NCBI GenBank assembly: GCA_028284285.1
Contig: JANQSA010000028.1
Location: forward strand, 1 to 45,551
Direction: 5' to 3'
DNA length: 45,551 nt
From: Croceivirga sp.
Lineage (GTDB): Bacteria > Bacteroidota > Bacteroidia > Flavobacteriales > Flavobacteriaceae
Both the position numbers and the translations under genes were made by a program. Positions 34,383-41,567 of the stretch are shown piece by piece. Position 1 is the first letter of the stretch; each line of letters opens with the position of its first letter. The notes below the pieces were generated by a model. It did no database searches and was not told the origin of the DNA. It saw only the letters and a program-made list of their open reading frames with translations.

Positions 34383-34480
34383 AAAAGAATAAAGACGCCA
34401 TTCTCATTAGTTTTTTCATCCTCGGGATGCTATTGGTGCTATCTGAAATTACCGGAAACTGGATTTCAAGCATTTGGTAA
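34379..34480 (+). CDS. Small single-pass membrane peptide (33 aa) coupled to the rdhC-like gene
   Basis: The ATG overlaps the stop of the previous gene as ATGA, a sign of translational coupling. The peptide has a Lys-rich start (MKKNKD), one membrane segment (AILISFFILGMLLVLSE) and a short tail ending in SSIW. It is like the small stabilising subunits of many respiratory complexes (for example CydX or the small Cco subunits). I know no family name. Length is below usual gene callers' limit, so it is likely missed in annotations. Confidence 0.6.
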   Translation: MKKNKDAILISFFILGMLLVLSEITGNWISSIW

Positions 34481-34572
34481 GGACATGTAGTCCTCCCCAA
34501 AACGGAATGAATAAAGGCAAGAATACGCTTGACCATTAAATGATATGAATTAAAACAACACATTAGAACGAT

Positions 34573-35400
34573 ATGAAAATACTAGTCCCTTTCGATTTCT
34601 CGCAGGAAGCTATTTACGCTGTACAATTTGGTGAACAGATAGCCAATGAAACAAGCGCTACACTGAAGGTTATACACTGTCTTAACCTTCCCGACTATCC
34701 TTACCATAGATCGGAAAGTGCCAAATCTCTCCTTAAAATACTGGCCCTTGATGCGGAATCTTCCGTCATCAATCAGTTAAAGCAAATCCTCACCTCACCT
34801 CCGGATGTTGAAATACGGGAAGGCAGTGCCTCTTCAGTTATCTTAAAAGAGAATTTGGAAAACGATATCCGATACACCATGATGGGCTATAAAGAGCAAA
34901 ACGTACCGGAAAAAATCGGTTCTACCACCCGGAATATCCTTCGTTTTGCCCAAGGCTCTGTTTTCTCAATTAAACGTAAATTGGAGCTAAGGTCAATTGC
35001 AGATATCCTGATAGTAACAGATTTTCAACAAACCCCTGTATCATCGGTCGCCAATGTGAAATTAATTCAAGAATTGACCGGGGCACGTGTAAAAGTACTC
35101 TATGTGAATAGCAGGGACAATTGGTTGACAAGTGCAGAAACCTACAACAGAATGGATGATTTTTGTAAAGTACACAATCTGCAAAATGCCGCTCTCGATA
35201 TCATCAATGACCGGACCTTGGAAGCTGGAGTGCTACATGCAATTTCCAGATCCAAAGTAGATCTGATTGCCTTAAAGATACATCAGGGAAATAATACATT
35301 GAATTCCAGAGAGACTCATTTAAGTGCCGAAAAAATAATAGACAATACGGACACTCCCGTAATGACCTTCGCGCACACAAGCATCTACGGTATTAACTAA
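34573..35400 (+). CDS. Universal stress protein, tandem Usp domains
   Basis: 275 residues with two Usp halves (about 1-140, opening KILVPFDFSQEAIYAVQFGEQ; about 145-270, with ADILIVTDFQQTPVSSVANV). The ATP-binding G-2x-G-9x-G(S/T) motif is not clear in either half, so it may be of the non-ATP-binding kind. Cytoplasmic. It lies 92 bases after the small rdh peptide and 13 bases before the GH3 gene. Whether the rdh transcript reads on into it is open, as I see no terminator in the gap. Confidence 0.85.
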   Translation: MKILVPFDFSQEAIYAVQFGEQIANETSATLKVIHCLNLPDYPYHRSESAKSLLKILALDAESSVINQLKQILTSPPDVEIREGSASSVILKENLENDIRYTMMGYKEQNVPEKIGSTTRNILRFAQGSVFSIKRKLELRSIADILIVTDFQQTPVSSVANVKLIQELTGARVKVLYVNSRDNWLTSAETYNRMDDFCKVHNLQNAALDIINDRTLEAGVLHAISRSKVDLIALKIHQGNNTLNSRETHLSAEKIIDNTDTPVMTFAHTSIYGIN

Positions 35401-35413
35401 AAAACGCATCAAA

Positions 35414-37357
35414 ATGAAGAAAGTGCTGAGAATACTGGCTAAAACCCTGGGAGGACTAATTGTTCTTTTATTGTTGGTGGCCCTGGTATTTTGGATCAAG
35501 TGGAAGGTTGAGGCCTCTTCCAATATGAAATTGGCAGGAAAGGAGGCGCCTACATTGACCTACAACGGCAAGGTATTCCGGGACTTGAACAAAAATGGTA
35601 CGTTGGATGTCTATGAGGACAAAGAAGCCGACATAGAAGCAAGAATCGAGGATCTATTGTCGCAAATGACCCTTGAGGAAAAAGCCGGTACTATGTTTGT
35701 TCACATGGCCGCCATGAAGGATGGGGGTGGACCTCTTGAGATTCCCTCCCTGAACAACCCTTTTTCCCTGCTGTTGGAAAGTACTTCTTACATGATCTTC
35801 CGGAAAAAAATGAACCATATCGGTAGCATGGGCGCAAACTCGGCATTGGATATGGCGACATGGAACAACAACTTGCAAAAGCTTGCCGAACGAACAAGAC
35901 TGGGTATTCCTGTCACGGTGTCCACAGACCCTCGCCATGGAAATACAGCAATGCCCGGGGCTAGTGTGAAAACGCGATGGTTATCCACCTGGCCTTCCCA
36001 GCTTGGATTAGGGGCCATTGGAGATTCCGCAACGGTACGTGAGTTTGGTGATATTGCCCGACAAGAGTATGTAGCCGTAGGTATCCGTAGTGCCACTCAT
36101 CCGATGGCAGATCTGGCAACCGATCCGCGTTGGGCCCGGACGAATGGTACCTTTGGGGAAGATGCCTACTTAAGTGCCAGGTTAACCGAGGCCTATATTC
36201 TGGGCTTTCAGGGAGATACCATAGGCCCCACCAGTGTTACTTGCCAAACAAAGCACTTTTCAGGAGGTGGTCCGCAGGAAGATGGCTTGGATGCCCATTT
36301 TGCTTCTGGCAAAGGACAGGTATATCCCGGCGATTATTTTGACTATCACCTTATTCCTTTTACCGAAGGGGCCTTTAAAGCAAACACCGCACAGATTATG
36401 CCCTACTACGGCGTCCCCAAAGGACAAATAAAGGAAGAGGTTGGCTTCGCTTTCAGTAAAGAGATCATTACCGACTTACTTCGGGATTCCCTTGGGTTTG
36501 AAGGTGTAGTCTGCACGGATTGGGGAATCGTTTCCGACATGCCCGTCAAAAAGGCCTCTGCCTGGGGAGTAGAACATTTAAGTGAATCCGAAAGAATGAA
36601 AAAGATCATTGATGCAGGTTGTGATATGTTTGGTGGAGAGTACGATTCTGAACTGGTGGTAGCCTTGGTGAAGGAGGGGAAAATAGCCGAAGAACGTATC
36701 GATGTATCTGTACGACGAATCCTAAGAGACAAGTTTAGACTGGGCCTTTTTGATAATCCTTATGTGGATTTGGATAAAATCAGTATTGTGGGACATTCTG
36801 AATTTGTGGAAAAGGGGAGGCAAGCCCAAAGAAGATCGATGGTATTGCTCAAAAATGAAGACCACATCCTTCCCCTGGCAAAAGATAAGAAGATCTACTT
36901 ATCCGGAATATCAACAGCGTTGAGCGAACGCTTTCCCCAAATTGTGGAAAACCCGGAAGATGCCGATGTGATCGTACAAAAACTAACTACGCCCTCCAGC
37001 CCAACTTCTGGTGGTGATTTTTTGGAACGCTTTTTTCCCCAGGGGCGATTGGACTTTCCCGAAGAGGAAAAGCAGGAAATTCTGGAATTGATGAAAACCA
37101 GGCCCACCGTTACCGTACTCACAATGCATCGTCCGCCGGTTATTCCTGAAATTGATGCCGCCAGCAAGGCGGTTATTGCCGACTTTGAATGCGAGGACGA
37201 GATTATCCTTGAACTGATTTTTGGAAAATTCAGTCCCACCGGAAAACTTCCTATTGAGATCCCATCATCTGTGGAAGCAGTTGAAAACCAGATGGAAGAC
37301 GTGCCTTATGACTCAAAAGATCCTTTGTACCCTTTTGGGCATGGTTTGACCTTTTAA
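35414..37357 (+). CDS. Membrane-anchored GH3-family glycoside hydrolase
   Basis: 647 residues. An N-terminal membrane anchor (about 9-28, LAKTLGGLIVLLLLVALVFW) is followed by a Ca-binding-like loop (RDLNKNGTLDVYEDKEAD) and the GH3 barrel (TLEEKAGTMFVH, PRWARTNGTFGEDAYL, TKHFSGGGPQEDG). The nucleophile is D369 in VVCTDWG. The second GH3 domain (about 460-640) is present but short, and the fibronectin-like tail is missing; PYDSKDPLYPFGHGLTF ends it in the usual way. It is probably a periplasmic beta-glucosidase or xylosidase. Its link to the dehalogenase genes may be chance, or it frees a halogenated aglycone; the latter is speculation. Confidence 0.87.
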   Translation: MKKVLRILAKTLGGLIVLLLLVALVFWIKWKVEASSNMKLAGKEAPTLTYNGKVFRDLNKNGTLDVYEDKEADIEARIEDLLSQMTLEEKAGTMFVHMAAMKDGGGPLEIPSLNNPFSLLLESTSYMIFRKKMNHIGSMGANSALDMATWNNNLQKLAERTRLGIPVTVSTDPRHGNTAMPGASVKTRWLSTWPSQLGLGAIGDSATVREFGDIARQEYVAVGIRSATHPMADLATDPRWARTNGTFGEDAYLSARLTEAYILGFQGDTIGPTSVTCQTKHFSGGGPQEDGLDAHFASGKGQVYPGDYFDYHLIPFTEGAFKANTAQIMPYYGVPKGQIKEEVGFAFSKEIITDLLRDSLGFEGVVCTDWGIVSDMPVKKASAWGVEHLSESERMKKIIDAGCDMFGGEYDSELVVALVKEGKIAEERIDVSVRRILRDKFRLGLFDNPYVDLDKISIVGHSEFVEKGRQAQRRSMVLLKNEDHILPLAKDKKIYLSGISTALSERFPQIVENPEDADVIVQKLTTPSSPTSGGDFLERFFPQGRLDFPEEEKQEILELMKTRPTVTVLTMHRPPVIPEIDAASKAVIADFECEDEIILELIFGKFSPTGKLPIEIPSSVEAVENQMEDVPYDSKDPLYPFGHGLTF

Positions 37358-37416
37358 TACTGTATTACGAAGTAGTATCGCCCGGGCTTTTTAAAACCCT
37401 TCCGGGGAATATATAT

Positions 37417-37500
37417 AATAGCACTAAAAGAAACTGCGTACGGAACACACGCCAATACGGTTTACCCTTTGGAATTTGGTCCTGGTAAAAGGCCGGTTTA
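37417..37500 (+). repeat. Diverged repeat, copy B (after GH3)
   Basis: Collinear with 25237-25315: AATAGCACTA, AAACTGCG, ACGGTTTACCCTTTGG and CCTGGTAAAAGGCC are shared in the same order. It lies 60 bases after the GH3 stop, as copy A lies 45 bases after the GH9 stop. Both are on the plus strand and neither has a credible start codon. Confidence 0.45.
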
Positions 37501-37525
37501 AAAAAACAATGGCCTGATGGAAACT

Positions 37526-37553
37526 TTAAGCCCGCTTTATCAAGCGGGCTTAA
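37526..37553. terminator. Bidirectional terminator between GH3 and the DJ-1 gene
   Basis: TTAAGCCCGCTT and AAGCGGGCTTAA are perfect 12-base arms around the loop TATC. It ends the plus-strand GH3 transcript and the convergent minus-strand DJ-1 transcript, whose stop is 5 bases away. Confidence 0.9.
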
Positions 37554-37558
37554 TTTGT

Positions 37559-38437
37559 TTATTCCTCGTCTTTAAAAGGTTTCAGCCCTTCATCAAACAT
37601 CTTCTCCATCATAACGCTGACCACCCTATCGGCCTTATCGGGATGCCCGCTTTCAAACGGTGGTTGTGGGTCATACTCCAGGTTCAAAGCAATAAACTCA
37701 GCATAGTTCCTTCCCAGAATTTGGTCTACGAGAGCCAGGCTCATATCAATACCCGCCGACACCCCAGCACTGGTCCAATACTTGCCATCGTTTGTATAGC
37801 GCTCTTTTACAAAAGTTGCTCCGTACTGCGCCATGTTTTCCTCCGCTCTATACCAGTGGGTGGTAGCCTTTTTCCCCTCCAACAAACCGGCAGCTCCCAA
37901 GATCCAGGCCCCTGTACATACACTGACGGTGTATTTGGTATTCTTGTCCATCTTACGGATCCAGGCCAGTAGTTCTTCATCTTTGGTAGCCTGGTAGGTC
38001 TCTATGAAGCCTCCCGGTATTACAAGCATATCCAATTGTTCAATGTCATTGATGCCAAAATCCACTTCAATTTTTACCTTGTCGCTACTGGTTATGGTGC
38101 CTTTATGACGCCCAATGAGCTTTTTTTCGGTCGGGTACATACTGTTAAGTACCGACAATGGCCCCATGGCGTCCATGGTAAAGAACCCATCATATAATAA
38201 AACGCCTATGGTCCGGACAGTATCCCTGGGTACTTCGTAAAGCACCATCATCGATTCGTCATGACTCATGGCATCCAGCTCCTGATCGGAATAGGGTGTA
38301 CCATCAGGTTTCAGGTTGCGTTCTACTTTTGCTTCTTGTTCCGTTTCTTGTGCTTGTCCCTCCACATCCTTTTCTGCTCCTTCATGTTTACAGGCAACCA
38401 GCAGAAATAGTGTTACCATCGTTAGTATTCGTTTCAT
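37559..38437 (-). CDS. DJ-1/PfpI (GlxA-like) family lipoprotein
   Basis: 292 residues. A lipoprotein signal ends in LVAC (Cys about 16), then an acidic linker (to about 70). The DJ-1/PfpI domain follows: TIGVLLYDGFFTMDAMGPLSVL, LVIPGGF, and the nucleophile elbow SVCTGAWILGAAGLL with C174. The DAMGP and C174 layout is nearer to isonitrile hydratase/GlxA than to DJ-1 itself. Such domains are normally cytoplasmic; a lipid-anchored one is uncommon. It lies 2 bases after the TonB receptor gene and shares its transcript, so it probably handles something the receptor imports. Confidence 0.85.
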   Translation of the reverse strand: MKRILTMVTLFLLVACKHEGAEKDVEGQAQETEQEAKVERNLKPDGTPYSDQELDAMSHDESMMVLYEVPRDTVRTIGVLLYDGFFTMDAMGPLSVLNSMYPTEKKLIGRHKGTITSSDKVKIEVDFGINDIEQLDMLVIPGGFIETYQATKDEELLAWIRKMDKNTKYTVSVCTGAWILGAAGLLEGKKATTHWYRAEENMAQYGATFVKERYTNDGKYWTSAGVSAGIDMSLALVDQILGRNYAEFIALNLEYDPQPPFESGHPDKADRVVSVMMEKMFDEGLKPFKDEE

Positions 38438-38439
38438 AG

Positions 38440-40839
38440 TTAAAATTTATAGGTTAATGATGTTCCAAAGGTTAATGGCGCCGCAGTTCGTACATTTCTA
38501 CTACCAAAACTGGTATCCGGATTCCCGAACGCCAGATAGGTCTCATCCGTTAAGTTCTGCCCCCAAAGTGCCAGAGTAAAATCGTTGTAGTCCAAAGTAA
38601 TTCGTGCATTGAGCAAATTATAGGATGGCTGTTCCAGGGTGTTCTGGATATCCGTAAAATAGCTACCAATACTTCGCAGTTCCAATCGAAAAGTACTCCC
38701 CAGCGCATCGGATAGTTTAGTTCCATATTGTGCCCCAAGGAACAAGGTATATTCCGGTGTATTGGCCAATGTATTGCCACTGATTTCCGTTCTGATTTCC
38801 TCCTCAGACACAAAATCCTGGCGTACCAGTTCAAAATCTTCATATTCGGTGTCCGTGTATCCAAAACTGGCATCCAATTGGAGTCCTTTGATGGGTATCG
38901 CAGTAGCTTCCAGTTCAATTCCCGTAGACCTTGCGTCCCCAACATTCTCACGGGCAAAGCTGAACGGGGCCACCAGGTTGAAAAACTGGATATCCGTCCA
39001 GGCTATCCAAAAATGGGCAATGGCCAACCTAAACCGATTATCCATAGTGTTAAACTTATACCCCATTTCATAATTGTTGGAAAATTCGGGGTCAAAAGTT
39101 TGGTCAACACCCTCGGGAAGCCGTTGGGCATTGATACCCCCTGCCCTGAATCCCCGCGTATAACTACCGTAAAGGTTCATGTTTTCGCAGGGGGAGAAAG
39201 ACAATGCAGCTTTTGGTGACACCGCGGAATAATCACCCTCTTCGGTAATATCCGGATTGTTCTCTATCAATGCTCCATTCAAAAAATTGAGGTCCCCAAA
39301 TCCATTGAATGTCGCTTTTCGTTTTTCATAATCATAACGTAGTCCCCCTGTGAAAACCAGTTGCTTGGTTACATCCACCGTAAATTCTCCAAATGTCGCG
39401 AATCCACTATTTCTCCCTTCATTTCTGAATATGATGTTGGAACCTCTTGGAAAACCGAACTCATCGGCTTCGGCATCGGTCAACTCCTGGGCTAAATTGG
39501 TAGAGGGTTCAAACGCATTTTGGGTAAATCCAAATAGTCCGGCAGTATACTGCCATTTTGAATCCAGGTTGTTGGAATTCAATCGCAATTCCTGGCTCCA
39601 AACTTCCTGTGGAGGCAGTTTCTCACCAATTTCATTATCCACAAAAGAGTGAAAGAATCCGGGGAAGTCCACATCTTCGAAGGCCAGGGAAATATTTTGG
39701 TACGTTGTTATGGAAGTATAGGTATGCTTATCCGTGAAATACCTTCCAACTAAAGCGGTATTTACAATATTTCGTTCATGGCTTGCCAATCGACTTAGAT
39801 AGATACGGTCCGGGGTTTCAAAGGCGATCTCTTCATTGGGCTGCGACACAAAGAATCCCGAAGCATCCGACCTGTCCCGCTGTCCTTTAATGTTAAGGGC
39901 CAGACTGAATTTTGGTGAAGCCAGCCATTTTAAGCTCAAGTTACCGTACAGATTTTGGAAATCTCCAACCGTTTCGCCATTCAATGAAGGGTCGGGTACC
40001 AAGGCCAACGAATCATCGTTTTCCCAGTACCCATCCCTTTTTTGAAAGAGCCCGGAAAACCCAAAAAAGAGCTTGTCGTTTACTAAAGGGGTTCTAAAAG
40101 CCAACGCATGGCGCTGAAGGTTCAGGTTTCCGAAACCAACCTCAACAAACCCTTCAGTAGTGTTAGTGGGCGGTTTCGTCACAATGTTGATGACCCCTCC
40201 CATGGCATTTCTACCAAAAAGGGTCCCCTGCGGGCCTCTCAGCACCTCAATTCGCTCAATGTCCGTTAATGCAAAACCATTGGCCAAAATATCCAATTGG
40301 TTAACATCATCAACATAGGTCGCTACCGCAGGATTTTCACTGAACACCTGTATACCGCGAATGGTTTGGATGGCCTGAAAAGCAACCCCCGATTCCTGAT
40401 AAAGATAATTGGGAACTATAGCCGTTAATCCGCCCAGATCCCATGTCCTTGTATTTTCAACCGTTCTGCTGTCCAGGGTACTTACCGCTATTGGAGTGGT
40501 CAACAAGGTCTCTTCGCGCTTACGTCCAAATACGGTTACATCGCCCAGTTTTTCATTGGTACCGAATAAAGTGATGTTCAAATATTCTTGATTGGTTAAT
40601 TGAACATTTATTGCTGCATATCCCAAAGCTGTTACCCGAAGTATGGCATCGGCAGAGGGGATGTTAAGTTCAAATTCCCCATTGCTATCCGTTGCGGTAC
40701 CGCCCGAGGAATTCAATATGGCAATATTGGCAAACGCAATAGGTTCGCCATCCTGGTTGCTTACCCTACCCTGAACCACAGTCTGTGCATACACACCCGT
40801 ACACAGGCAAAGTAAAACAACCATCAAAAATTGTTTCAT
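38440..40839 (-). CDS. TonB-dependent outer-membrane receptor
   Basis: 799 residues. Signal peptide (1-18, ending GVYAQ), carboxypeptidase-regulatory-like domain (about 20-95, GRVSNQDGEPIAFANIAILN), plug (about 105-215, with IRGIQVFSENPAVATYVDDV and LRGPQGTLFGRNAMGGVINI) and a 22-strand barrel ending in the C-terminal Phe. The plug and barrel motifs (NYEMGYKFNTMDNRFRLAIAHF) are those of siderophore/small-molecule receptors, not SusC, and no SusD is near. The substrate may be an iron chelate or vitamin. It lies between a small membrane protein and the DJ-1 lipoprotein on the minus strand. Confidence 0.92.
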   Translation of the reverse strand: MKQFLMVVLLCLCTGVYAQTVVQGRVSNQDGEPIAFANIAILNSSGGTATDSNGEFELNIPSADAILRVTALGYAAINVQLTNQEYLNITLFGTNEKLGDVTVFGRKREETLLTTPIAVSTLDSRTVENTRTWDLGGLTAIVPNYLYQESGVAFQAIQTIRGIQVFSENPAVATYVDDVNQLDILANGFALTDIERIEVLRGPQGTLFGRNAMGGVINIVTKPPTNTTEGFVEVGFGNLNLQRHALAFRTPLVNDKLFFGFSGLFQKRDGYWENDDSLALVPDPSLNGETVGDFQNLYGNLSLKWLASPKFSLALNIKGQRDRSDASGFFVSQPNEEIAFETPDRIYLSRLASHERNIVNTALVGRYFTDKHTYTSITTYQNISLAFEDVDFPGFFHSFVDNEIGEKLPPQEVWSQELRLNSNNLDSKWQYTAGLFGFTQNAFEPSTNLAQELTDAEADEFGFPRGSNIIFRNEGRNSGFATFGEFTVDVTKQLVFTGGLRYDYEKRKATFNGFGDLNFLNGALIENNPDITEEGDYSAVSPKAALSFSPCENMNLYGSYTRGFRAGGINAQRLPEGVDQTFDPEFSNNYEMGYKFNTMDNRFRLAIAHFWIAWTDIQFFNLVAPFSFARENVGDARSTGIELEATAIPIKGLQLDASFGYTDTEYEDFELVRQDFVSEEEIRTEISGNTLANTPEYTLFLGAQYGTKLSDALGSTFRLELRSIGSYFTDIQNTLEQPSYNLLNARITLDYNDFTLALWGQNLTDETYLAFGNPDTSFGSRNVRTAAPLTFGTSLTYKF

Positions 40840-40877
40840 TATGATGATTTTAAAATTATGTATTGTATTGAAGGATG

Positions 40878-40893
40878 ATTCCAGAATTGGAAT
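40878..40893. promoter_or_regulatory. Inverted repeat before the TonB receptor
   Basis: ATTCCA-GAAT-TGGAAT has 6-base arms, 39 bases upstream of the receptor ATG. It shares the TTCCA half site with the larger dyad at 41307-41353, so both may bind one regulator. Confidence 0.35.
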
Positions 40894-40913
40894 ATCAAAT
40901 AAATGCCGGAAAC

Positions 40914-41285
40914 TTAAGAGATACGCTTGGGTGGGTGGAAGAAATTGAAACTACCGATCAACTCATACAGATCAGTATAACCGAAGTTCTGGCTATAATG
41001 CCTTTGGGGAACTATTTTCTTATGGAGACGGTAAAGCTCCACAAATCCAATGGGATATTCCTCCATGGCTATCCCCGGAAGGTTCTCCTTTTTTTTATCT
41101 TGCTGTTCTTCCAATCGCTGCATTAAATAGCACTTCCCTTCACACTTAAGTTCAGGCTTTCCTTGATTCACGCAAAGGAACTCCATGATATAGTCCTGAT
41201 TGATTATGTAATCCGCTACAGGAATAACAGGCCGTATCATGGCCATGAGGTATAGAATAGCAAACAGGTATGCCGATTTTCTCAC
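40914..41285 (-). CDS. Small membrane-associated hypothetical protein with a CEGKC motif
   Basis: About 123 residues if the GTG at 41285 is the start (MRKSAYLFAILYLMAMIRP after initiation); the ATG at 41246 is a shorter option and a frame extends up to 41342. It has one membrane segment (about 4-20), a short exported stretch with DYIINQDYIMEFLCVNQ, then LKCEGKCYLMQRLEEQ, a C-x3-C pair that could bind copper or heme. Similar small proteins stand next to TonB receptors in flavobacteria, from memory. It probably starts the transcript with the receptor and the DJ-1 lipoprotein. Confidence 0.6.
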   Translation of the reverse strand: MRKSAYLFAILYLMAMIRPVIPVADYIINQDYIMEFLCVNQGKPELKCEGKCYLMQRLEEQQDKKKENLPGIAMEEYPIGFVELYRLHKKIVPQRHYSQNFGYTDLYELIGSFNFFHPPKRIS

Positions 41286-41306
41286 CCTACAAAGATAGCC
41301 TACCAA

Positions 41307-41353
41307 AATTCCAAAGTGTACTATCTGATTTGATTTTTGCACTATTTGGAATT
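41307..41353. promoter_or_regulatory. Large inverted repeat upstream of the CEGKC-protein gene
   Basis: AATTCCAAA (41307-41315) and TTTGGAATT (41345-41353) are perfect 9-base arms 29 bases apart; the inner GTG/CAC also pairs with a 2-base bulge. A TATCTTTG box on the minus strand (41297 to 41290) lies between it and the gene. It could be an operator or an RNA hairpin. The rest of 41354-41567 shows nothing definite beyond the short palindrome AGAACGTTCT at 41372. Confidence 0.4.
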
Positions 41354-41567
41354 GCTAGCCGTCTCAGCAAAAGAACGTTCTAAGAAACCGGATAACCCCT
41401 GAATCCCCATTAATGATAACTCACCTTCCATAACCCCTATTTTAAAAGCGTTTCAAACCCTGTTATCGTCTTTTCTGACTAGTGGTCAAGAAGGCCGAAT
41501 TCAAGATCCATGATTTTAAGATATCCGTCTCCGATAGTTTTTTATAAACCTTAGGGAAGCTCCAATA

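Noticed and set aside
41372-41381. AGAACGTTCT palindrome
   Set aside because: A 10-base palindrome alone is expected by chance at this scale, and it is not next to a start or promoter box I can defend.
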